Of a stretch of DNA of 5,823 nt, positions 1 through 5,791 are shown one piece after another. The DNA lies in contig JBEKAN010000309.1 of the NCBI GenBank assembly GCA_050015895.1, positions 1 to 5,823 on the forward strand, in the 5' to 3' direction. The DNA is from JBEKOF01 sp050015895 (lineage in GTDB: Bacteria > Verrucomicrobiota > Verrucomicrobiia > Limisphaerales > Palsa-1400). The position numbers and the translations under genes are program-made. Below the pieces are notes generated by a model. The model saw only the letters and a list, made by a program, of their open reading frames with translations, was not told the DNA's origin and did no database searches. Position 1 is the stretch's first letter. Each line of letters opens with the position of its first letter.

Positions 1-581
1 AACTGGGCGGCCCCGCCGTCTGCGAGGAGTACTCCCGCGACTTGACCCAGATCGAAGTCAAACTGGCGGCCAAAACGGTCACCATCCTCCTGGGCGAGTG
101 GTGCAACACCTGGGCCGACACCCTCAAGCTTCGTCCCTTCCTCATCAGCCACGAAAACTCAGGCCGCTTCCTCCAAACCTCCCCTCCGGAAACCATGATG
201 TTGATCCTCGGAGTGGAAACCAAGATCGCCCAGTCCGCCGAGATGATCCAGCTTGCCTTTCCCCAGGCCAGCCTGAATCCCCTCATCCAAAAACTCAGCT
301 CCGATCTCCAAAACGCCGGCCATTCCGCCGACGCCCGCTCCGCTCCCGGCCCGCGGTGGAATCCGGCCTTCGACGACGTCCCCGTCCAGCTCACCGCCCG
401 CTGGCGCGCCATGGACCTGACCGCGCGCCAACTGGCCGCCCTGAAACCGGGCGACGTGGTCCCCCTGCGCCAGGACGACTCAAGTCAAGTGGAATTATCC
501 CTGGACGCCGCCCCCAAATTCGCCGGCCTCCTGGGAACCTCCGGCCGAAAGCTCGCCGTCAAAATCGTCCAAGCCGTGTGA
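1..581 (+). CDS. fliM: Flagellar motor switch protein FliM, C-terminal part (5' end outside window)
   Basis: FliM sits in the cytoplasmic C-ring, binds FliG and phospho-CheY, and sets the direction of flagellar rotation. The frame is open from base 3 to the TGA at 579-581, about 192 residues, so roughly the first 140 residues of a usual FliM of about 330 lie off the left edge, including the CheY-P-binding N-terminal peptide. The visible part starts at the loop corresponding to the GGxG FliG-contact motif (here LGGPA). It continues through the middle domain, where LTQIEVKLA is followed by the segment around SPPETMMLILGVETKI, and ends in the SpoA domain, with VPVQLTARW and LKPGDVVPL in the last 70 residues. 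A TTG at 42 could be read as a start, but the homology runs upstream of it. Codons are strongly C/G-ending. No other flagellar gene follows, so fliM is probably the last gene of its operon. Confident from family pattern; no alignment was run. Confidence 0.88.
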   Translation, partial: LGGPAVCEEYSRDLTQIEVKLAAKTVTILLGEWCNTWADTLKLRPFLISHENSGRFLQTSPPETMMLILGVETKIAQSAEMIQLAFPQASLNPLIQKLSSDLQNAGHSADARSAPGPRWNPAFDDVPVQLTARWRAMDLTARQLAALKPGDVVPLRQDDSSQVELSLDAAPKFAGLLGTSGRKLAVKIVQAV

Positions 582-711
582 AATCTCCTGTCGTATAGGA
601 ACTCTGCTCCTCCCAATCCCCCTCGATTGGCGTCGAGAACAATGTGGTTGTGGGATTGATGTACTGCGAGGTGCCGAGTGTCAAAGATGCGTTGTTGTCA
701 GTGACACCCAT
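559..711 (-). CDS. Possible small ORF, 50 residues, unknown
   Basis: A 50-residue ORF runs on the minus strand and converges on fliM, overlapping its last 23 bases. The ATG at 711 is preceded by AAGAGGA four bases upstream, which would be a good ribosome binding site. A longer reading from an ATG at 777 (72 residues) lacks such a site. The peptide begins MGVTDNNASLTLGT, is polar and acidic, and has no signal peptide, membrane segment or motif I recognise. It may be the relic of a larger gene or chance. The main argument for it is the ribosome binding site; the argument against is the lack of a recognised family. Confidence 0.22.
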   Translation of the reverse strand: MGVTDNNASLTLGTSQYINPTTTLFSTPIEGDWEEQSSYTTGDFTRLGRF

Positions 712-911
712 AAAATCCTCTTTCGTGCCGCCATATTCACACAACCGCGAATCATGCTCTCCTTTGGCACACCTCATCTGATGATGTCAAGGGCATTCCA
801 ATGATCTCGCGAATGATCTTGCCGCGGCCTTTTATCCGGCCATAATGGATCGCGTCGCGGACGCGTTGCGGCCGGGGCGGCGCTTTGGCAAGTCCTTCAG
901 AGTAAATTGAC

Positions 912-954
912 GGAAGGGTGGCAGAGTGGTTGAATGTACCTGACTCGAAATCAG
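912..954 (+). tRNA. Truncated tRNA-Ser(CGA), 5' half only
   Basis: The bases fold as the first half of a serine tRNA. The acceptor 5' strand is GGAAGGG (912-918), followed by T8 and G9. The D stem is GCA/TGT (921-923 with 935-937) around a loop with the usual AGTGGTTGAA. The anticodon stem is CCTGA/TCAG around the loop CTCGAAA (944-950), which gives anticodon CGA. The pairing partner of the first stem base is wrong at 955 (C opposite C939), and from there tRNA features end. A small hairpin, CTTGA-TCC-TCAAG at 963-975, sits near where the long variable arm would be. However, no T arm (GTTCRANNC) and no CCCTTCC acceptor strand follow anywhere nearby. The gene is therefore not expected to make a tRNA. 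UCG codons could be read by a tRNA-Ser(UGA) elsewhere. The break point next to the anticodon loop is a known type of target for tyrosine-recombinase integration. Confidence 0.6.
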
Positions 955-1067
955 CGCAATCTCTTGATCCTCAAGTGGAACCGCTTGTCCTGCAATGACC
1001 TGCCGTTCCCGCTATACTTGACGCCGAAGGCCCGGTTTGCCCCAATTTGGCCTGATTTTCGGGCACG

Positions 1068-1089
1068 CGGGATACAAAACGGGATACAA
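1068..1089 (+). repeat. Direct repeat CGGGATACAA, two copies 12 bp apart
   Basis: Two exact copies of CGGGATACAA start at 1068 and 1080, so they repeat with a 12-bp period. They lie about 115 bp inside the broken tRNA gene and roughly 380 bp before the HTH gene. Short direct repeats at this distance from a crossover site are typical of integrase arm-binding or excisionase sites, which is an inference here. Confidence 0.45.
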
Positions 1090-1298
1090 TGGAGAAGTGC
1101 GGGCTGGCGATGGGCGCGGCACATGCGGCACGCGGGCCGGGAGGTGAGTTGGATCTGGAGTTCAGATCGAGTTGGAAATCTCAAACGCCTGGGCATTGGC
1201 GCGCGAACCCAACCGAGCAAGTCCATTCAGCCCACCGGGTGCGCCTTCTGGAAGACAAGCACATCTCGTCCTTGCAAAGCCGTTCAACTTGGGGCATA

Positions 1299-1322
1299 TT
1301 GCCGATGCTGCGGGCATCGCAA
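1299..1322 (+). other. Stable hairpin, 9 bp with one bulge
   Basis: TTGC-(C)-GATGC pairs with GCATC-GCAA around the 5-nt loop TGCGG, giving nine base pairs with a single bulged C at 1303. No T-tract follows, so it is not a simple intrinsic terminator. It could be part of a structured RNA or a protein-binding site; nothing in the sequence decides this. Confidence 0.35.
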
Positions 1323-1416
1323 ACTACCCGGACGGAAAACTCCGCGGGGTGGGCGGTTGAAAAACGGCCGTCTTTGTTTGCCTTGGACCCCCACTAATCT
1401 GGAGGGCGCCGGGAAG

Positions 1417-1446
1417 TTGCGCTTGGACGTGGCATCAGATTATGAG
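1417..1446 (+). promoter_or_regulatory. Possible sigma-70-type promoter for the HTH gene
   Basis: TTGCGC (1417-1422) and TATGAG (1441-1446) are spaced by 18 bp and would place a transcript start about 20 nt before the ATG at 1473. Both hexamers match the consensus at only about four of six positions, so this is a weak candidate. Confidence 0.18.
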
Positions 1447-1472
1447 AGCAGTGAACTTTTCAACGAGTGAGC

Positions 1473-1667
1473 ATGGATCAATTTGCCAACGTTGAGGAAA
1501 AAGTCTTGACTGTGAAGCAGGCGTCCGACGCCTGCAATTTGAGTGAAAAAACGGTTCGGCGATTAGTTGATCGAGGGATTCTGGATAGAACCGGACCTGG
1601 AGTTCGTTTGGTGTTGATCACCGAGAGCAGCATCAATCGTTGGAAGAGAACTCCGGTTGCAAAGTGA
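1473..1667 (+). CDS. Small helix-turn-helix DNA-binding protein, AlpA/excisionase-like
   Basis: This 64-residue protein is essentially one winged helix-turn-helix domain of the MerR/excisionase (HTH_17) type. Residues 12-37 form the helix-turn-helix, with the signature LTVKQASDACNLSEKTV followed by RRLVDRGIL. A short wing (RTGPGVRLVLI) comes next, then a last helix ending SINRWKR. In this family such proteins read helical DNA grooves and serve as phage or island excisionases (recombination directionality factors) or as AlpA-type regulators. The ATG at 1473 is preferred; a GTG two codons upstream (1467) is the alternative, and the ribosome binding site is poor in both cases. It stands alone, followed 70 nt later by a strong terminator. 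Its place between a broken tRNA gene and a dead integrase supports an excisionase role, which remains inference. A small plain transcription regulator is the alternative. Confidence 0.72.
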   Translation: MDQFANVEEKVLTVKQASDACNLSEKTVRRLVDRGILDRTGPGVRLVLITESSINRWKRTPVAK

Positions 1668-1737
1668 GTTGACGCGCAGGGACGGAGGAGGGCCTTATTA
1701 GCGTTTGAGTCGTAAATCTGAAGTTTAGTGGTTTAAT

Positions 1738-1770
1738 GAGCCCCGGATCGCGCCCGGGGCTCTTTTTTTT
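1738..1770 (+). terminator. Strong rho-independent terminator
   Basis: A perfect 9-bp stem, GAGCCCCGG/CCGGGGCTC, closes around the 7-nt loop ATCGCGC and is followed directly by eight T residues (1763-1770). The orientation of the T-tract ends transcription of the HTH gene on the plus strand, 70 nt past its stop codon, and insulates the downstream region. Confidence 0.9.
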
Positions 1771-2168
1771 GAAGGTGGCGCTGTGGAGCACCCCAATCTC
1801 TCCACGACAGCCCCCTTTTTCCCAAGTGGGCCACGGTCCTGGGTGGGGATGCTGCTCAAGCCGGTGACGACGCCGGCGCCTGAAATACAAGGGTAAATGT
1901 CAACCGTTCAGCCCGGCTCGGACCCTCCAAACGCCCGTGTTGATGTTGACTCGGAGGGGATGGAGGAATTGAGGGCTTGCCACGACAACTCGGTACAGGC
2001 AGCTTCGGCGGACACTATGAAACTCGGTTAAGGGTCCACATCGGGTTCCCCTGATTTTCAGTTCCACCAATTTTCATTGGCCCCAGGAATCCTTTTTGGC
2101 AAAGTCTGTCGCGGATTTTGGCGTGATCGAGATCCTGATTTCGTTGAGGATTTCGACAGCCTGTAGAA
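1771..2168 (+). other. About 400 nt without a convincing gene, upstream of the transporter
   Basis: No frame here has a family signature. Visible small structures are a GCCGG/CCGGC hairpin (1860-1877), a pair of interleaved inverted repeats (1899-1958), an inverted CCAAT/ATTGG pair (2067-2080), and a direct repeat GATTTCG at 2137 and 2149, 12 bp apart. The last two lie within about 105 bp of the transporter start and are possible operator elements. I see no clear -35/-10 promoter pair. Confidence 0.3.
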
Positions 2169-3644
2169 ATGGATGGCGGCACAAACATGACCCCGGCCAA
2201 TTCCCGCGCGGCCTCCGCTCCTCCCGCGGCGCCGGGCGAATCGGGGAAGCGATTGCTGCCCTGGCTCGTCGCTGTGGCCTTCTTCATGGAATCGCTCGAC
2301 ACGACGATTCTGAACACAGCGGTCCCCGCCATCGCCCGGGCGCTGGGCGTCGCCCCGCTGAGCATGAAGGCGGTGCTGTCCAGTTACACCTTGAGCCTGG
2401 CGGTGTTCATCCCCGTCAGCGGCTGGATGGCGGATCGCTTCGGCACACGCCGGGTGTTCTCGTGCGCGATTGGCCTCTTCACCCTCGGATCGTTTCTCTG
2501 CGGCATATCGAGCGACCTCCGCGTGCTGGTCGCCTGCCGCATCCTGCAAGGCTGCGGCGGAGCGATGATGGTGCCGGTGGGACGGCTGACCCTGGTGCGG
2601 ACGTTCGCCAAATCGGAACTCATCCGCGCCATGAGTTTCGTCGCCATCCCCGGTCTGATTGGCCCCATGCTCGGGCCAGTCGCCGGCGGTCTGATTGTCG
2701 GGTACTTCCATTGGCGGGTCATCTTTTTCATCAACCTGCCCATTGGCCTGCTGGGATTGCATCTGGTGTGGAGGCATCTCCCCGACTATCGCGAGGAACA
2801 CTCCCATCCGCTCGACACCGTCGGCCTTGTCCTCTTCGGCTGCGGCATCGCGTTGTTGTCGTATGTGCTGGAAGTGTTTGGAGAACATACGCTGGGCGGA
2901 GGCGCCATGCTGGGGTTGCTGGGGATGGCCGCGGTTTTTCTGGCGGGTCACGGGCTGCGGGCGGCCCGCACGGAGTTTCCGTTGCTTCGGCTGGCCTTGT
3001 TTCGCATTCGGACCTTTCGCGCGGCGGTCAGCGGGAGCTATTTCACCCGGCTGGGCATCGGGGGAATCCCCTTCCTCTTTCCGCTCCTCTACCAGGTGGG
3101 CCTTGGGTTCACGCCGATTCAATCCGGCCTCCTGATGATGCCGCAGGCGGTGGCGGCCATGAGCTTCAAGATTACGATGCCGGTCGTTCTGCGGCGCCTG
3201 GGTTACCGCGCGGTGTTGATTTCCAACACCATGATCCTCGGGCTGCTCATCGCCCTCTTCGCCACCATTGGCGCGGGCACGCCGGTGTGGCTCATCGTCG
3301 CGCAGGCGTTTGTGTATGGCTTCTTCACCTCCCTGCAATATACGAGCATGAACACGCTGGCTTACGCGGATGTGACTGAGGAGCAGACCAGCGGCGCCAG
3401 CACCATCGCCAGCACCATGCAGCAGATGTCCATGAGTTTCGGCGTGGCGACCGCGTCGCTGGTGGCGGCGTGGTTCCTGCCCGACCGCCACCACACCAGC
3501 GCGCCGCAAATGATTCACGGCATCCACCAGGCGTTCCTCGTCCTGGGCGGATGGACCTTCCTCTCCGCCCTTGTTTTCAACGAATTGAAAAACGAGGACG
3601 GCAGCACCGTCAGCCGCCACAATGCCCTGGAGCATCCCGGGTGA
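2169..3644 (+). CDS. MFS multidrug efflux transporter, DHA2 (EmrB/QacA, 14-TM) family
   Basis: This is a 491-residue inner-membrane proton-coupled drug exporter, a normal length for the 14-helix DHA2 family. Family motifs are in order: motif D1 in helix 1 (LDTTILNTAVPAI, with Glu41 and Asp44 in the membrane); motif A in the loop after helix 2 (GWMADRFGTRR, residues 85-95); motif B in helix 4 (RILQGCGGAMM, from Arg124); and antiporter motif C in helix 5 (GLIGPMLGPVAGG, 162-174). HWRVIFFINLPIG, typical of DHA2 proteins, follows at 181-193. The first 28 residues are Ala/Pro/Ser-rich and cytoplasmic. The ATG at 2169 is used; Met7 (2187) is an equally possible start, and neither has a good ribosome binding site. 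No EmrA-type membrane-fusion partner, outer-membrane channel or regulator gene is adjacent, so it may act alone or as island cargo. The substrate cannot be told from sequence. Confidence 0.92.
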   Translation: MDGGTNMTPANSRAASAPPAAPGESGKRLLPWLVAVAFFMESLDTTILNTAVPAIARALGVAPLSMKAVLSSYTLSLAVFIPVSGWMADRFGTRRVFSCAIGLFTLGSFLCGISSDLRVLVACRILQGCGGAMMVPVGRLTLVRTFAKSELIRAMSFVAIPGLIGPMLGPVAGGLIVGYFHWRVIFFINLPIGLLGLHLVWRHLPDYREEHSHPLDTVGLVLFGCGIALLSYVLEVFGEHTLGGGAMLGLLGMAAVFLAGHGLRAARTEFPLLRLALFRIRTFRAAVSGSYFTRLGIGGIPFLFPLLYQVGLGFTPIQSGLLMMPQAVAAMSFKITMPVVLRRLGYRAVLISNTMILGLLIALFATIGAGTPVWLIVAQAFVYGFFTSLQYTSMNTLAYADVTEEQTSGASTIASTMQQMSMSFGVATASLVAAWFLPDRHHTSAPQMIHGIHQAFLVLGGWTFLSALVFNELKNEDGSTVSRHNALEHPG

Positions 3645-3784
3645 CTCTTCTCAATCCACTTGCCCAAACTCCCCCGATTCGAGCGCGACAATCCCCCACA
3701 AAACAACCCAACGCGAAGGATTCAAAGATGCCCGCTAACATTGATCCAGCAGGATTGTGGCAAGTGATTCGACGCAGCCAATTT

Positions 3785-4069
3785 TTATGTCGTGTCTCCC
3801 GGCGACGCACTCGGGGGCCGGCAATCATTCACAAATTTCGCGATCCGTGTATTGACCAGTTTACACGGAACCAAAATCGATTTGTCAACGCATTGGATCT
3901 CCAATATTTGGGCGGCGGGGTCGTAGTCCCATTTAATGGTGAGCCCTTTTTTGGATGCCTCCCCGCAGTTGCTGGAAATGGAAATCCCAAAATCGGCGGC
4001 GGCTTTTTGAACCAGGCAGTTCCAGTGCGCTTCGGTGATGTTTCTGAATGTCTGTTTGTCGCAGCTCAT
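3785..4069 (-). CDS. Small conserved-looking protein of unknown function
   Basis: A 94-residue soluble protein with no signal peptide or membrane segment. Its layout (a start like TFRNITEAHWNCL, a central GLTIKWDYDPAAQ, then LEIQCVDKSILVPC and a final VNTRIAKFVNDC) resembles small uncharacterised bacterial proteins I have seen with a TIKWxYDP-type core and a closing helix. I know no function for them. Five cysteines are spread along the chain and the last 12 residues look like an unrelated tail. The ATG at 4069 is preceded by AAAGGG about 12 bases upstream, a weak and distant ribosome binding site. The gene converges with the transporter and lies 112 nt beyond the integrase remnant on the same strand. 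An antisense ORF from 3728 covers the same bases, but this reading gives the more protein-like sequence. Confidence 0.55.
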   Translation of the reverse strand: MSCDKQTFRNITEAHWNCLVQKAAADFGISISSNCGEASKKGLTIKWDYDPAAQILEIQCVDKSILVPCKLVNTRIAKFVNDCRPPSASPGDTT

Positions 4070-4181
4070 TGACTTTTGCCCTTTCGTAACACAGGTCTGT
4101 TGCCAAATAAACGGATTACCCCAACAGGCTAAAAGTCCCGGTGGAAATATGCAAGGGGTAGTCCGCGCGGCTAAAGGGCGG

Positions 4182-4780
4182 TCACGTCGGGGAGCTTGCT
4201 GATGGCACCGCAGTGTCTTCCGCGCTCAGGTGGGTGTAGTGGGCGCTCACAGCGGCGGAATCGTGGCCGACAATCATTTGCGCCAGCGCGTTGCTCGCCC
4301 CGGTCGCCTTCAACATCGTCACCAGCGAATGGCGCAGGCTGTGGAAGGTGACTTCGTTGACCTGCCGCCTGCCTTGGCGCCCCTTGCCGCCGGCCGCGTG
4401 GTGTTTCGGGCGGGACAGCATGAGTCCGGCGGGGAATGAGAATTCCTTCCGCGAAGGCTTTGCTCAGGGAGGCAGTGACATTTTTCCCCATCGCCGCGAA
4501 GCGCGGGAAGACAAACGCGCGGGGATCGTCCGCGCCGGGCAGCCCGATCAAGTGGTCAACCAGCGGTTCGGCCAGTCGCATGGCCAGCCGCTTGCCGGTT
4601 TTGCGGGTCACGAAGGAAATGGTTTTGGCCGCCAAGTCCACTTGCTGCCATGTCAGCCGGGCGCAATCGCCCAGGCGCTGCCCGGTGTAAAGGCCCGTGA
4701 GCACCAAGCCGCGTCACGGCGTGTCCCCGCACACCTTCAGCACGCGGCGGATCGCCACCGCAACCCGGCTATTCTCCTGG
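4182..4780 (-). pseudogene. Tyrosine recombinase (integrase) remnant, catalytic domain, frameshifted
   Basis: This is the catalytic domain of a phage/island-type tyrosine recombinase, read in two frames. The first frame carries the box I arginine (GLYTGQRLGDCARLTW, near 4677), the TRKTGKR beta-hairpin with the catalytic lysine, and ends near AEGILIP. The second carries HSLRHS (His at 4341-4343), GHDS, and the nucleophile tyrosine in HYTHL (codon 4236-4238), stopping at 4182-4184. The frames join seamlessly if one base is removed from the GGGG run at 4432-4435, restoring ILIPAGLMLSRPK. Further upstream a TGA at 4714-4716 stands where KVCGDTP-W-RGLVLTG would be expected, so TGG to TGA is likely. 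The readable homology fades around 4770-4780, where the next gene's coding sequence begins, so the N-terminal core-binding domain is missing. All catalytic residues survive, which points to recent decay. It would not give an active enzyme as it stands. Confidence 0.85.
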
Positions 4781-5782
4781 TAAACCGGCGCCATTAAGCT
4801 GCTGCTGGCGCAGGGCGGCCAAGGTCACGACGCAGGGAATCGTCTTCTTGTAATTGTGCTGTCCAGTCAAATAGACGAAATAAGCGACAATTATCGGCAT
4901 GAAAATACCAGTCCCTATGAAAAATGTCGGCACTGAGTACAGCCCCAGCGCCAAAAGGATGGTGTGACCGACGCCTAAATGCGCCAGGATAATTCCGGAC
5001 GTGACCTCGGCACCGAGGGCACTGACCAAGCCTGCGCCGCCCCCAACCCAAAGCATTTGTTCAATTGGGACTTCGCCGAGCTTCTTCCCCGCCTTGAGCA
5101 TTTGATCCTCGACCGACTTGTAAAACTTGTCCCTGTCCTCTTGCGACATCTTGGATACTTTCTCGTGGACGAGGCGTGCCAGCTCGGTGAGAATCTGCAA
5201 CTCGATCACCGCATAAGATTCGTCCCGGTAGCCGTCCAGATCGAGGTGTCCCCTTATGTCAAGCAACACTTTGCGGTAATCGTACCTGCTCTTCAATAAT
5301 GGAGTTGCCGCGCTAATTAGTTGCTCCACCATTGTTTCGAAGCCGGGCTTATGCTTTGTCCACCCTGCCAAGTCTTCCCTCTCCGTCTCGTGAGCCTTCG
5401 CATATTTCCAATCCTTGAGATTCAAGGTCAACCGCCCGGTTTTGATTTCAGGGTTGTAACCGAGAAATTCGCCGAAGACTTGAGCGTGCTCGAAACGTCC
5501 GAAGCGTGTGAGGAGGTCCAAGGGCTCCATCGTGTTGATTGGAATTTGCCGAATGGCCGCCATCAACTCCGCCTTGCGGCGCTGCGGGAATGGCGGTATG
5601 GGTTCGCCTTTCACAGGCGTAAATCTGCCCACACCGCGGATGATCTCCCAAGCCTCGGCTGCGGCCTTGCACCGTTTCATGAACTGCGGGTTTTCCTCCG
5701 CCAATTTCTTGAGCCGCTCGCGATCTTCCGGCCCGGCTTCACCAGCCAGCAATTTTTCCAATAATGTCTCGAATTCTTCCAT
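4769..5782 (-). CDS. YaaW-like (UPF0174/DUF3944) membrane protein with anti-sigma-like N-terminus
   Basis: A 337-residue protein of unknown role. Residues 1-50 (start MEEFETLLEKLLAGEAGPED, then RLKKLAEENPQF) resemble the short N-terminal segment of anti-sigma/FecR-type proteins common in Planctomycetota and Verrucomicrobiota. Residues from about 160 to 328 follow the pattern of E. coli YaaW: YDYRKVLLDIRGHL matches its YRAILLDVSKRL, KMSQEDRDKFYKSV matches KMDEEHKQEFLHAV, and the end YKKTIPCVVTLAALRQ matches YRVTIPAVLQIACLRR. Hydrophobic stretches at roughly 243-267 and 272-307 suggest two or three membrane segments, with the charged first 240 residues probably cytoplasmic. The ATG at 5782 is preceded by a weak TAGG. 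The gene lies 9 nt behind the stop of an upstream frame, so it may be the second gene of an operon. Its last codons overlap the integrase remnant, so the final 8 or so residues may be acquired. Confidence 0.65.
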   Translation of the reverse strand: MEEFETLLEKLLAGEAGPEDRERLKKLAEENPQFMKRCKAAAEAWEIIRGVGRFTPVKGEPIPPFPQRRKAELMAAIRQIPINTMEPLDLLTRFGRFEHAQVFGEFLGYNPEIKTGRLTLNLKDWKYAKAHETEREDLAGWTKHKPGFETMVEQLISAATPLLKSRYDYRKVLLDIRGHLDLDGYRDESYAVIELQILTELARLVHEKVSKMSQEDRDKFYKSVEDQMLKAGKKLGEVPIEQMLWVGGGAGLVSALGAEVTSGIILAHLGVGHTILLALGLYSVPTFFIGTGIFMPIIVAYFVYLTGQHNYKKTIPCVVTLAALRQQQLNGAGLPGE

Positions 5783-5791
5783 ATAAACCTA

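Larger units (their letters stand above)
955..1466 (+). other. Unassigned stretch with repeat and hairpin; probable mobile-element end
   Basis: About 510 nt lie between the broken tRNA and the HTH gene. Frames of up to 178 codons are open on the plus strand, but they show no family signature, have rare-residue-rich compositions and lack ribosome binding sites, so I do not call them genes. The stretch holds a tandem 10-bp repeat (1068-1089) and a strong hairpin (1299-1322). Such structured non-coding DNA next to an att site and an excisionase-like gene could carry recombinase arm sites or a small RNA. This role is inferred from position only. Confidence 0.35.

Noticed and set aside
135..141. 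CCCTTCC, complementary to the tRNA acceptor strand, upstream of the tRNA half (permuted tRNA?)
   Set aside because: It lies inside fliM coding sequence and is not preceded by a T arm, so the seven-base match is coincidental.
752..960. Minus-strand frame running through the tRNA fragment, containing RIKGRGKIIREIIG
   Set aside because: It has no acceptable start codon, crosses the tRNA sequence and matches no family I recognise.
934..1470. 178-codon open frame starting inside the tRNA fragment
   Set aside because: Its start lies within the tRNA D loop, it has no ribosome binding site, and it is rich in Trp, Arg and Cys with no recognisable domain.
2096..3379. 427-codon open frame on the plus strand
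   Set aside because: It overlaps the transporter in another frame and yields an Arg/Pro/His-rich sequence with no hydrophobic pattern, while the chosen frame has all MFS motifs.
2058..3635. 525-codon open frame on the minus strand
   Set aside because: It lies antisense to the MFS transporter in a mirrored codon frame. Its product is dominated by His, Arg, Gly, Ala and Gln without any family motif, as expected from GC-rich shadow frames.
3728..4072. Plus-strand frame beginning MPANIDPAGLW, with AAGGA upstream
   Set aside because: The ribosome binding site is good, but the body is antisense to the more protein-like 94-residue frame and reads as glycine-rich filler. Perhaps only the first 18 codons are the relic of a gene start.
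4291..4797. 168-codon plus-strand frame opposite the integrase
   Set aside because: It is a shadow of the integrase catalytic domain, whose motifs read clearly on the minus strand.
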